From: Ruegeria atlantica
GTDB taxonomy: Bacteria; Pseudomonadota; Alphaproteobacteria; Rhodobacterales; Rhodobacteraceae
Direction: 5' to 3'
Assembly: GCF_013032005.1 (NCBI RefSeq)
Contig: NZ_WQBE01000006.1
Span: forward strand, 1-64,000
Length of the DNA stretch: 64,000 nt
Shown here: positions 26,723-35,352 of the stretch, in pieces
How the letters are laid out: every line of letters starts with the position of its first letter
How positions within the stretch are numbered: position 1 is the first letter of the stretch
The notes under the pieces: generated by a model
The model's input: the letters and a program-made list of their open reading frames with translations, nothing else
The model's database searches: none
What the model was told of the DNA's origin: nothing
Made by a program: the position numbers and the translations under genes

Positions 26723-27558
26723 CCCTTGTCACGCTGAAAGACGTCCTGTCCCCCGCTTATGAACAAGGCTATGCCGTGGGCGGCCTGGTCACCCTGGGCT
26801 GGGAAGACATGCGCGCCTATGTGGCCGCGGCCGAGGCTGAAAACGCGCCGGTAATCCTGCAAGCGGGGCCTAGTTGCCGTGAACACACGCCGCTGCCTGT
26901 GCTGGGCAAGATGTTCCGCCATCTGGCCGAAAACGCCTCGGTCCCCGTCGTCGCGCATCTGGACCACGGCTATACGTATGAGGACTGCAAAATCGCGCTG
27001 GACAGCGGGTTTACATCGCTGATGTTCGACGGGTCGCGCAAGCCACTGCGGCAGAATATCGACGAGACCGCCGCGATTGCCGAAATGGCCCACGCGGCGG
27101 GGATTTCATGCGAAGGTGAGATCGGCTTTGTCGGCTATTCCGGTGGCGAAGGGTCAAATGGTACCGACCCGGCCGAGGCCGCGCAGTTCGCACGTGAAAG
27201 CGGTGTGGATGCGATGGCGATTTCTGTCGGTAACGTCCATCTGCAGCAGAACAAGGAAGGCGGCCTGGACGAAGACCGCATCCACCAGATCGACGCCGTG
27301 ACCGACGTGCCCTTGGTCATTCATGGTGGTTCCGGCGTGCCGGTTGAACAGCGCACCCGCCTGGCCCGCGAGACCTCCATCTGCAAATTCAATATCGGGA
27401 CCGAGCTGCGCATGGCCTTTGGCGCCGCCCTGCGCGAAGCCGTAAACAGCGACCCCGAAAGGTTCGACCGCGTCACCATTCTAAAAGAAACCCACGACCC
27501 GGTCGAAGCCGCCGCACGGCTCGTGATCCGGGCCTTCGGAGCGCCACCGCAAAGTTAA
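26719..27558 (+). CDS. Class II aldolase, IolJ-like
   Basis: A 279-residue class II fructose-bisphosphate-aldolase-family protein. The zinc-binding HLDHGYTYEDC block, the FDGSRKPL segment, the HGGSGVP phosphate loop and FNIGTELR are all present. In the inositol pathway IolJ splits 2-deoxy-5-keto-gluconate-6-phosphate into dihydroxyacetone phosphate and malonic semialdehyde, and the place right behind iolC supports that role. The gene for malonic semialdehyde dehydrogenase (iolA) is not in the window. Confidence 0.82.
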   Translation: MTLVTLKDVLSPAYEQGYAVGGLVTLGWEDMRAYVAAAEAENAPVILQAGPSCREHTPLPVLGKMFRHLAENASVPVVAHLDHGYTYEDCKIALDSGFTSLMFDGSRKPLRQNIDETAAIAEMAHAAGISCEGEIGFVGYSGGEGSNGTDPAEAAQFARESGVDAMAISVGNVHLQQNKEGGLDEDRIHQIDAVTDVPLVIHGGSGVPVEQRTRLARETSICKFNIGTELRMAFGAALREAVNSDPERFDRVTILKETHDPVEAAARLVIRAFGAPPQS

Positions 27559-27604
27559 TACCGGAGCATCTAACATATTGCTTCAAAATGGGGATTTTAC
27601 ACTC

Positions 27605-27627
27605 CACGAATAATCCTGATATTCGTG
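27605..27627. promoter_or_regulatory. Palindrome next to the HEXXH-gene start
   Basis: CACGAATA-atcctga-TATTCGTG, a perfect 8-bp inverted repeat ending 4 bases before the ATG at 27632 and covering the ribosome-binding area. It could be an operator or a hairpin that limits translation. Confidence 0.5.
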
Positions 27628-27631
27628 AGGT

Positions 27632-28438
27632 ATGCAACGAAACGCCGAACGCTTCCTCATTAAGCTCTTGCGGGGCATTTCAACTGACCACATAGAAACT
27701 GTTAGGGATGCATGGCGGGCATTACTCTCTGATCAGGAAGAGGCCATCCCGGTCATAAAGAAAAAACTCAACTCCAATGCCTGGAAAAACAATCCTCCGG
27801 GTCCTTTACCAAAGTACTTTGGTATCCTGTTGGCCCTGCTAAGCGAGATGGACGGCGACGCGTTCCGGCAGGAAGTCATGCGGCTGGGATCGATCAAACT
27901 GCATCCAGTTCATCGCAGAACGCTGAACGTTTTGGCAAAACGGCTGGAAGATGCACCTTCAGTTTATTTGGCCGAAACCGTTCCAGTATTCATTGCCATT
28001 GACGTCGCAAATTCGCGCCGCGTCATTCGTAACCTTCAGCGTTGGAGCAAAACCAAAGGATTGTCGTTAAACGACGTGACCCGTTTCGACGTTATCGCCG
28101 AGCGGCCTGAGCTTGACTATCTGGGCAGGTACAACCTGTTCTTCTCTGGCATTGTGCTGACCCAACCAACGATCCAACTCAAAGGTCTGATTAGTTGGAT
28201 TGAAACACTCAACAATGAAGTCACCTTTTACCACGAGGTCGGCCATCACGTTCTTGGGCACAGTGAGGGTGGACAGGTGGCCGAGCAAGAAGGGGAAGCC
28301 AACGCCTATGCCCGGTCCATGATCCGCGCGTCGAGACCGGTTTTCTTTTTCGTTGTGGACGTGTTCAAAAAGCCACTGAAGCTGGTCCTCAAACCCTTAT
28401 TTCCGCAAAGCAAACGTAACTCAAAGCGCGCCACGTAG
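27632..28438 (+). CDS. Predicted HEXXH metalloprotein
   Basis: A 268-residue protein with a zinc-peptidase-like site HEVGHHVLGH at 201-210 (His201, Glu202, His205) and Glu222 in EQEGEANAYARSM as a possible third ligand, followed by a hydrophobic patch (VFFFVVDVF). The N-terminal 150 residues are helical and charged with no motif I know. It is distantly ImmA/IrrE- or gluzincin-like. It separates the iolC operon from the minus-strand iolB operon without an inositol-related role, and its start is preceded by a private palindrome. Confidence 0.6.
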   Translation: MQRNAERFLIKLLRGISTDHIETVRDAWRALLSDQEEAIPVIKKKLNSNAWKNNPPGPLPKYFGILLALLSEMDGDAFRQEVMRLGSIKLHPVHRRTLNVLAKRLEDAPSVYLAETVPVFIAIDVANSRRVIRNLQRWSKTKGLSLNDVTRFDVIAERPELDYLGRYNLFFSGIVLTQPTIQLKGLISWIETLNNEVTFYHEVGHHVLGHSEGGQVAEQEGEANAYARSMIRASRPVFFFVVDVFKKPLKLVLKPLFPQSKRNSKRAT

Positions 28439-28449
28439 ACCGATCGGAC

Positions 28450-29256
28450 CTACCCGTCGCGCTCCATGATCCATTCAACCTCGGGAGCGGGTACAAAACG
28501 CCACTTGCGTAAAGGTCCGGCCATGACGTTCAGGTAGTACATCTCGAACCCATAAGGCGCGCCGCAAGGGTGATGGCCGCGCGGGACAGTCACGACGTCG
28601 CCGTCTGAGACTGCCATCGTCTCATCCAATTGACCGTCATCGGTATAGACCCGCTGAATGCCAAAGCCGTTGGCTGGGTTCAGGCGGTGGTAGTAGGTCT
28701 CTTCCAAATAGGTGATCCGCGGGTAATCATCTTCGTCATGTCGGTGGCTAGGATACGATGACCAGTGCCCGTTCGGCGTAAACACCTCGGTCACCAGCAG
28801 ACTGTCAGCATAATCCTCGGCTTCCATCGCGATGTTGTTGATATAGCGCGTGTTCACCCCTTTGCCGCGTTCGGTCAGAGTGATGCCGTCGGGCCCGATC
28901 CGCCGCGCCGCGTGCCCGCCCTGGCCGGGGGCGGTGCAGACGGCGATGACGCAATCGGTTTCGGCGATGGCCTGCCACTCAGTTCCGTTTGGCAGATACA
29001 GGCAGTGCGGCGGGGTCTTCTCAAAGACATTCATCCGGTCTCCCAGAACACCCCAATCCTGGCCGCCACCAGTGATCTGCGCCTTGCCCTCGACCATGAC
29101 CAAAATGACCTCGCGCTCACCAGTGGCCTCAGCCGCCTTATCCCCTGCGCGCAGATGATAGAGGCCGAACCCGACATACTGCCAACTCGCACTGGCCGGG
29201 GTGATGTCATGGACCTTGCCACGGGTACCGAAGGGTTTCTTAAGCAGGTCTGCCAT
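28450..29256 (-). CDS. iolB: 5-deoxy-glucuronate isomerase
   Basis: A 268-residue IolB, which converts 5-deoxy-glucuronate to 2-deoxy-5-keto-gluconate. Conserved blocks are SSYPSHRHDEDDYP, EETYYHRLNPANGFGIQRVY and VPRGHHPCGAPYGFEMYYLN near the C-terminus. It is the last gene of the long minus-strand inositol operon and lies 24 bp after the dioxygenase gene. Confidence 0.92.
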   Translation of the reverse strand: MADLLKKPFGTRGKVHDITPASASWQYVGFGLYHLRAGDKAAEATGEREVILVMVEGKAQITGGGQDWGVLGDRMNVFEKTPPHCLYLPNGTEWQAIAETDCVIAVCTAPGQGGHAARRIGPDGITLTERGKGVNTRYINNIAMEAEDYADSLLVTEVFTPNGHWSSYPSHRHDEDDYPRITYLEETYYHRLNPANGFGIQRVYTDDGQLDETMAVSDGDVVTVPRGHHPCGAPYGFEMYYLNVMAGPLRKWRFVPAPEVEWIMERDG

Positions 29257-29280
29257 TTTAGCCTCCTTGATGTTCTTGCT

Positions 29281-30462
29281 TCAGGCAGCTTGCCTTGTGT
29301 GCAGGGCGGATAGCGCCTCGGCCAGAATTGTTTCGGTCCAGCCCTCGACCACGGCCCTTCGCAGGATATCGGCCTGACTTTCCGGCGCGTTGCCTCCGAT
29401 CGGAGGATCCGTGTCCAGATTTGTCGGAAACGGGTAGCCTTCCGCTGTGGCGGCGATGGCGGCGTCCAGTTCTGCTCCTGCCAGCTCGCCGCGCTGTTTC
29501 AGGGCAACAAGAGACGGGAAAACCTCCAGCGCCATGGCGCGGCGATCCACCGCCTCCATCGCACGCCCGAACGCGGATGAGATTTGCAGCAGGTTGGCCA
29601 TCCTGTGGATGTCGGCGCTGCTGTTTTCACCCGCCGCGTGAAACAGCGCCGGGTTGAAAAACACTGCATCACCTTTTGCCAGTGGCAGTTGAACATAATT
29701 GTCTTCGAAATGATCCTGATGGGCAGTATCGTGAAACGCCAGATATCCTGATGGGTAAAGCTGTGAGAACGGCAACAGCTTTGTCGGCCCACTTTCCACT
29801 GGCATATCACAATGGGCAATCGCCCCCTGTAACGTCAGCGACGCAGTCACAAGATGGGCATGGGCCGGGTACTGGGCGGCACTGCCCGCGCTTTGAAACC
29901 CAAGGTGGTAATCCCGATGCGCCTGCTGCGCCTTACCGCCGGGACGCACCTGATTGACCTGCGCGGTGAGCTGATAGTTCGGGCCTAACCATGCCTCGCA
30001 CGCTGCCGCAATCGCGGTATTCCCGAAATACAGCGCAAAGCCTTCGGGGTCGCGAAGGCACTGCTTTTGCAGCGCGTTCCAGATCCGATCATTCGCGCCC
30101 GAGGCTGCAAAGTGATCGCCCTCACCCGCCCCGCTTTGGCGTTCCTCGTCGATAAGCTCTCGGAAGATTTCGGTGGCGCGGTCGATGATAGAAGTATCCG
30201 CATATGCCCCCTTGAGGGCGATCACGCCAGCGGACTTGTCCAGCACCCAAGCCCATTCCGCCAGCAATGCCCGGCGTGTATCGGGCCGTTCCAATGCCGG
30301 GCGCAACGCCTGCATGTCATAGACAGGAATGTTCTTTTCAACCGACGCGGCAAGGGGCACCGCATCGGCCAAAAGGCTTTGTGAGGTCAACACCTTAAAC
30401 TCATCCAGATCACAGGATTCCCGGTCGAAATAGCCGACATATCCAAGGTCTTGATTTACCAT
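29281..30462 (-). CDS. Phytanoyl-CoA dioxygenase-like protein
   Basis: A 393-residue Fe(II)/2-oxoglutarate-dependent oxygenase-like protein. The metal triad is visible as His182 and Asp184 (AHRDYHLGF) and His275 (NPALFHAAGEN); Arg287 is a candidate 2-oxoglutarate contact. The ATG at 30462 is used because AAAGGA lies before it. It sits between iolE and iolB in one operon, so it may hydroxylate or demethylate an inositol derivative before entry into the pathway; that is inference, with no substrate known. Confidence 0.8.
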   Translation of the reverse strand: MVNQDLGYVGYFDRESCDLDEFKVLTSQSLLADAVPLAASVEKNIPVYDMQALRPALERPDTRRALLAEWAWVLDKSAGVIALKGAYADTSIIDRATEIFRELIDEERQSGAGEGDHFAASGANDRIWNALQKQCLRDPEGFALYFGNTAIAAACEAWLGPNYQLTAQVNQVRPGGKAQQAHRDYHLGFQSAGSAAQYPAHAHLVTASLTLQGAIAHCDMPVESGPTKLLPFSQLYPSGYLAFHDTAHQDHFEDNYVQLPLAKGDAVFFNPALFHAAGENSSADIHRMANLLQISSAFGRAMEAVDRRAMALEVFPSLVALKQRGELAGAELDAAIAATAEGYPFPTNLDTDPPIGGNAPESQADILRRAVVEGWTETILAEALSALHTRQAA

Positions 30463-30511
30463 GACTTTTTCCTTTCTCATGGCTTTTAGTGTTGCACTCT
30501 TGGGCGGCGTG

Positions 30512-31411
30512 TTACGCCTTGATCTTCAACCCTGCCTTTCCGCACACGTCCACAATGTGGTCGTAACCCATCTTGGAGTATTCATAAGGTGGCGCCTTGG
30601 CTGGGTCCTGTTCCGCCTCGACCACGATCCAGCCGTCGTAGTCCATCGCCTTCAGCGCGTTTGCAATCGCCTGGAAATCAATGCAGCCGTCGCTGGGCAC
30701 GGTAAAAGCCCCGGCGATAACGGCATCCAGAAAACTGCGGTTGTTTTCGCGCGTATCCTGCACCACGGCGGGCCGGATATCCTTGAAATGCACATGATGC
30801 ACCCGGTCGCCCCAGCGGTTCAGGGTGGCCAGCACATCGCCGCCACCAAACAGCAGGTGGCCGGTGTCAAAGCACAGCTTCACCTCGGGGCCCGACCCCT
30901 CCATCAGCCAGTTCACCTCATCTTCGGTTTCGATGATCGTGCCCATGTGATGGTGATAGGCCATTGTCATGCCCTGATCGCCCATCCACTTGGCCAGATC
31001 GGTGATCATAGCCGCATAGGCCATAACCTCATCTTTCGACAGTTTGGGGCGGTGGTTGACCGGCGTTCCAATCTGCCCCTGCACGGTGTTCGAACACTCG
31101 GCGTAAACGATGCACGGACTGTTAAGGGCCACGAATTGCTCGACCTGCTCGCGCACAGCGTCGCGTTCAGTTGCAATGTCATTGACCAGCGACGCGCCCG
31201 AGCACCAGCCACCGCACAGCGCAATGTCGTTGCCGTCGAGATAGGCGCGCAAACCTTCGGTATCGCTGGGCATTCGCTGGCCCCGTTCGACGCCTGTATA
31301 GCCGATCTCACGCGCCTCTTTCAGCGCCTGCTCCATGGTGAAGGCCGCAGTAATGTCCGGCAGGTCATCATTCTGCCAGGCGATCGGAGAGATTCCGATT
31401 TTCACGCTCAT
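30512..31411 (-). CDS. iolE: Myo-inosose-2 dehydratase
   Basis: A 299-residue TIM-barrel enzyme of the AP-endonuclease-2-like family that dehydrates 2-keto-myo-inositol. Family blocks: ISPIAWQNDDLPDI at the N-terminus, YHHHMGTIIE and FDTGHLLFGGGD in the middle, and HFKDIRP. The start overlaps the end of iolD by ATGA. The next gene in the operon is the dioxygenase-like gene. Confidence 0.92.
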   Translation of the reverse strand: MSVKIGISPIAWQNDDLPDITAAFTMEQALKEAREIGYTGVERGQRMPSDTEGLRAYLDGNDIALCGGWCSGASLVNDIATERDAVREQVEQFVALNSPCIVYAECSNTVQGQIGTPVNHRPKLSKDEVMAYAAMITDLAKWMGDQGMTMAYHHHMGTIIETEDEVNWLMEGSGPEVKLCFDTGHLLFGGGDVLATLNRWGDRVHHVHFKDIRPAVVQDTRENNRSFLDAVIAGAFTVPSDGCIDFQAIANALKAMDYDGWIVVEAEQDPAKAPPYEYSKMGYDHIVDVCGKAGLKIKA

Positions 31412-33240
31412 TTCGTGTTTCTTTCCTTGATAGCAACCTCGTAGGCCGCCCGTTTTTCATTCACTTCGGGGCGGATGCTGACCTCGGGAACGGCCACTTC
31501 CCACCATGTTCCGCCATATTCGGTCGAGGGGTAGGGATCAGTGTCGATAACCACCACATACGGCCCCTTGATCTCGCCGCGTTTAGCCAGCGCGTCCTCA
31601 AGCTCGGAAATCGAGCTGACCTTGACCGAAGTCGCCCCCATCGCCGCCGCATGGGCGGCAAAGTCGATGGCAGATGGCGTTTCGTGGACTGCATGATCCA
31701 GCAGGTTGTTAAACTCGGCCCCGCCCGTGCCCATCTGCAGCCGGTTGATACAACCAAACCCGCGATTGTCGGTGATGACGACCGTGAACGAAATTCCCAT
31801 CATCGCTGCCGTCGCCATTTCCGAATTCGCCATCATATAGGTGCCGTCGCCGGTAAAGCAGATCACATCACGTTCCGGCTGAGCCATCTTGATCCCCATT
31901 GCACCAGCGATTTCATAGCCCATACAGCTGAACCCGTATTCCATGTGATACGAACCCGGGCGCGGCGCTTTCCACAGCTTGTGCAACTCACCCGGCATGG
32001 TGCCCGCCGCACACATCACAACGGTGTCGTTGTGCGAGGCGCGTTGAACCGCACCCACCACCTGCATGTCGGTCGGCAGAGCGTTGCCGTCCCCCGGCGC
32101 ATCGGTCAGCTTATCGACCTTGCCAAACCATTCAGCCTTCAGCGTGTCGGCCACCGGATCGGCGCGGTATCCTTGCAAGGCCCTTCCCAGCTCTTGCAGC
32201 CCGACTTGCGCGTCGGATTGCAGTGGCATGGCGCCGTGTTTTTCGGCGTCATAGGCAGCTGTGTTCAGGCAAATCGTCTCACGTTCGGGATTCGAGAACA
32301 GGCCCCATGAACCTGTAGTGAAATCCTGCAACCGCGTGCCAACTGCCAGAACCAGATCGGCGGCGGCACAAACGTCATTGGCGGGCTCACCGCCAGTGAC
32401 GCCAACCGGCCCTAGATTCAAAGGGTGATCCCAGGCCAGTGCCGATTTACCAGCCTGCGTCTCGGCAACGGGGACGTTGTGCGTCTCAGCAAAGCTTTGC
32501 AGTGCATCGGTCGCGCCCGAGTAATGCACCCCACCCCCGGCAACGATAACCGGACGCTTCGCTGCCTTGATGGCCGCGACGGCACGGGCCAGTTCGCCTT
32601 CATCCGGGCGGATACGGCGCTGGTACCAGACCCGCGGCTCAAAAAAGCTTTCGGGATAGTCATAAGCTTCGGCCTGCACGTCCTGACAAAAGGCCAATGT
32701 TGCCGGTCCGCAATCGGCCGGGTCCGTCATGGTGCGGAAGGCACGCGGCAGTGCGGTCAGCAGATGTTCGGGGCGCGAGATACGGTCATAATAGCGGCTG
32801 ACCGGGCGGAAACAGTCATTGGCGCTGACGGTGCCGTCGCCAAAGCTTTCGATCTGTTGCAATACCGGATCGGGTCCACGCGTGGCGAATACATCACCGG
32901 GGACGATCAGAACCGGCAGGCGGTTCACATGCGCCAGCGCGGCCGCTGTCACCATATTGGTCGCGCCCGGCCCGATCGACGAGGTCACCGCCATCGCCCG
33001 GGTACGCCGCATCTGCTTGGCATAGGCAATCGCGCAATGCGCCATGGTCTGCTCGTTATGGCCGCGATAAGTGGGAAGGGTGTCTTTGACAGCGTGCAGC
33101 GCCTCACCCAGACCTGCCACATTGCCGTGGCCGAAAATGGCCCAGACACCAGCGATGAACGGCTCTCCGGCCTCGTTCATCTGCGCACCCAGATAGCGCA
33201 CCAAAGCTTGCGCTGCGGTCAGTCGGACTGTTTTGCCCAT
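31408..33240 (-). CDS. iolD: 3D-trihydroxycyclohexane-1,2-dione hydrolase
   Basis: A 610-residue thiamine-diphosphate enzyme that opens the inositol ring in step three of the pathway. It has the three-domain layout of the acetolactate synthase superfamily, with the cofactor motif GDGTYMMANSEMATA near the end (GDG start, N-type end further on). The ATG at 33240 follows AAGGGA. It leads iolD-iolE-dioxygenase-iolB; the transporter ATPase gene ends 88 bp upstream, with a hairpin (33319-33339) in between that may act as an attenuator. Confidence 0.93.
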   Translation of the reverse strand: MGKTVRLTAAQALVRYLGAQMNEAGEPFIAGVWAIFGHGNVAGLGEALHAVKDTLPTYRGHNEQTMAHCAIAYAKQMRRTRAMAVTSSIGPGATNMVTAAALAHVNRLPVLIVPGDVFATRGPDPVLQQIESFGDGTVSANDCFRPVSRYYDRISRPEHLLTALPRAFRTMTDPADCGPATLAFCQDVQAEAYDYPESFFEPRVWYQRRIRPDEGELARAVAAIKAAKRPVIVAGGGVHYSGATDALQSFAETHNVPVAETQAGKSALAWDHPLNLGPVGVTGGEPANDVCAAADLVLAVGTRLQDFTTGSWGLFSNPERETICLNTAAYDAEKHGAMPLQSDAQVGLQELGRALQGYRADPVADTLKAEWFGKVDKLTDAPGDGNALPTDMQVVGAVQRASHNDTVVMCAAGTMPGELHKLWKAPRPGSYHMEYGFSCMGYEIAGAMGIKMAQPERDVICFTGDGTYMMANSEMATAAMMGISFTVVITDNRGFGCINRLQMGTGGAEFNNLLDHAVHETPSAIDFAAHAAAMGATSVKVSSISELEDALAKRGEIKGPYVVVIDTDPYPSTEYGGTWWEVAVPEVSIRPEVNEKRAAYEVAIKERNTK

Positions 33241-33318
33241 AGTGATCCCTTTCAACACAAGGCCAATTTGGCCAAGCCTGCAATTTTGTTTGATGTCGGG
33301 CCGTGGGCCCAAAATGGG

Positions 33319-33339
33319 GGAACGGGTTTAAACCGTTCC
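33319..33339 (-). terminator. Hairpin between transporter and iolD genes
   Basis: GGAACGG pairs with CCGTTCC around a GTTTAAA loop that includes the stop codon of the ATPase gene. On the minus strand it is followed by CCCCCATTTTGGG and no T run, so it is at most a weak terminator or an mRNA-processing hairpin. Confidence 0.3.
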
Positions 33340-34146
33340 GCCCAAGGACCCTTCCAGTTCGGCCAGTTCCTGACCGCCTGCCATCAGGTCCTGCAACTCT
33401 TCTGGCGTGATTTCCCCGCGCCGTGCAGTGCCCAGCGTCTTGCCCCGATTCAACACGGTAAAGCGGTCGCCCACAGCCAGCGCGTGGCGCACGTTGTGGC
33501 TGATGAAAACAACGCCTACGCCTTGACTGCGCACCTTGTCGATGGTCGCCAACACGTTCGAGGTCTGGCGTACACCAAGGGCCGAGGTCGGTTCGTCCAA
33601 GATCAGAATCTTGGCGCCGAAATGAACCGCCCGAGCAATGGCCACTGTCTGACGTTCACCGCCCGACAAGGTGCCAACCGCCTGATCGGGACCACGCAGG
33701 TTGATGCCCATTTTGCGCATCTCTTCCATAGTGATTTCATCGGCCAGTTTCTTGTCGAAGAAATTGATCCCCGCGACTTTGCGCGTTGGTTCATTCCCCA
33801 TAAAGAAGTTCCGGCTGACGCTCATTAGTGGGATCATCGCCAGATGCTGGTGTACGGTGGCAATTCCCGCTGCAATCGCATCACGCGGATCTTCGAAATG
33901 CATCGGCTTATCTTCAAAGAAGATCTCGCCGGCGGTGGGCTTGTGTACGCCCGACATGGTCTTGATGAAGGTCGACTTGCCCGCGCCATTGTCGCCCAGC
34001 AAACAGTGGCATTCGCCGGAACACAGATCAAAGCTGACACCGGCCAGCGCAATCACCGAACCGAAATGCTTTTGAATGTCGACCATCCGAATAATCGGTT
34101 TCTTGGCCTGCGCGTCGCCGTGGTGGAACTTGGTGTCTTCGGTCAT
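33328..34146 (-). CDS. Sugar ABC transporter ATP-binding protein
   Basis: A 272-residue single-domain ATPase of the carbohydrate uptake type (FrcA/RbsA-like). Walker A LLGDNGAGKST, signature LSGGERQTVAIAR and Walker B ILILDEPTSALG are intact. It pairs with the permease one base upstream and the binding protein at 35353. Inositol is the likely cargo because the transporter lies between iolG and iolD and shares their operator, but specificity is not proven. Confidence 0.9.
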   Translation of the reverse strand: MTEDTKFHHGDAQAKKPIIRMVDIQKHFGSVIALAGVSFDLCSGECHCLLGDNGAGKSTFIKTMSGVHKPTAGEIFFEDKPMHFEDPRDAIAAGIATVHQHLAMIPLMSVSRNFFMGNEPTRKVAGINFFDKKLADEITMEEMRKMGINLRGPDQAVGTLSGGERQTVAIARAVHFGAKILILDEPTSALGVRQTSNVLATIDKVRSQGVGVVFISHNVRHALAVGDRFTVLNRGKTLGTARRGEITPEELQDLMAGGQELAELEGSLGGTV

Positions 34147-34147
34147 C

Positions 34148-35272
34148 TCAGCGTTCTCCTGTGATGATGCGACGGATGTAGGTGTTCAGGATCACAGCAC
34201 CCAGAAGGATGACACCTAGGAACACCCGGAATAGCGAGCTTTCGACACCGGCAAAAAACAGGCCCTGCTGCACGACGCCAAAGATCAACGCGCCCAACGC
34301 TGCCCCAAGGACCGAGCCATAGCCACCGGTCAGCAATGCGCCGCCAATGACCACGGCGATGATCGCCTCGAACTCTTTCAGCAATCCGCGATCCGCACCG
34401 GCCGAACCAAACTCCATCACCTGACAGGTGGCGAAAACCGTGGCGCAAAAGGCAGTGAACATGAACATCAGCACCTTGACCCGATTCACCGGCACGCCTG
34501 AGTTCCGGGCCGCTTCGGCGTCACCACCGGCAGCAAAAATCCAGTTCCCGAATTTAGTCTTGGTCAACAGCACATGGCCAAAGATGATCAGCCCGATTGC
34601 CCAGATCAGCAACATGGGAATTCCATCGACGACCGGCTGCCCTTCACGTGTGCCACGTGAGAACGTTTCGATCAGGCCATTGTTGCCCAGCCAGACAAAG
34701 AAGCCCTGAAACACCTTGCCGCCAAACACCCACGCCAACCAATCGCCTTCGGCCACGTCCTTGATGCCGCCAATGATGGTTTTGCGTTCGATAGTCTGCG
34801 GCAGGTAGATCGTGAAACCGCGCAAGATGAACAGAAATGCCAGCGTGACGATAAAACTAGGCAGCCCCGTTCGTATGACGATGTAGCCGTTCAGCGCGCC
34901 GATTGAGACACACAGGGCAAATGTCACCAGGATCGCCATCCAGACCGGCCAGCTAAGCGTGACCGAAAAGATTGCGATCATCATGCCCGCGAAACCAATC
35001 ATCGAACCGACGGACAGGTCAAATTCACCCGCGATCATCAGCAGACAGGCCCCTACCGCGATTATCATGAATTGCGCCGAGACAATGGACCAGTTCATGA
35101 TGCCCTGGCTATTGAACATGCCGCTGTCAAAAGCAAAAAGCAGGAAAAAGGTGAAAACAGCAACTGTCCCGACCATGCCGCCCAATTCGGGGCGGATCAG
35201 GGCGCGACGCAGTGGCGAGATCTCTTTGATCCGTTCGTCACCGCCTGCCGTGGATTGAACTGTCTCAGACAT
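34148..35272 (-). CDS. Sugar ABC transporter permease
   Basis: A 374-residue membrane protein with about ten hydrophobic segments and the RbsC-type block GEFDLSVGSMIGFAGM (residues about 85-100), typical of CUT2 carbohydrate permeases. It follows the binding-protein gene by 80 bp and precedes the ATPase gene with no gap. A large periplasmic loop is seen around 170-215. Confidence 0.9.
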   Translation of the reverse strand: MSETVQSTAGGDERIKEISPLRRALIRPELGGMVGTVAVFTFFLLFAFDSGMFNSQGIMNWSIVSAQFMIIAVGACLLMIAGEFDLSVGSMIGFAGMMIAIFSVTLSWPVWMAILVTFALCVSIGALNGYIVIRTGLPSFIVTLAFLFILRGFTIYLPQTIERKTIIGGIKDVAEGDWLAWVFGGKVFQGFFVWLGNNGLIETFSRGTREGQPVVDGIPMLLIWAIGLIIFGHVLLTKTKFGNWIFAAGGDAEAARNSGVPVNRVKVLMFMFTAFCATVFATCQVMEFGSAGADRGLLKEFEAIIAVVIGGALLTGGYGSVLGAALGALIFGVVQQGLFFAGVESSLFRVFLGVILLGAVILNTYIRRIITGER

Positions 35273-35352
35273 TGTGGTCCTCCCTCGCGCGGGTTTCCGA
35301 GTGTTGGAGTGAGCGGCGGGCGCACTCCTCTTGCGCCCACCGCATTGTTAAA

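Noticed and set aside
30461..31444. Plus-strand frame of 327 codons
   Set aside because: Antisense of iolE, which shows its full family motifs.
32425..33828. Plus-strand frame of 467 codons
   Set aside because: Antisense of iolD and the ABC ATPase gene, both of which are clear families.
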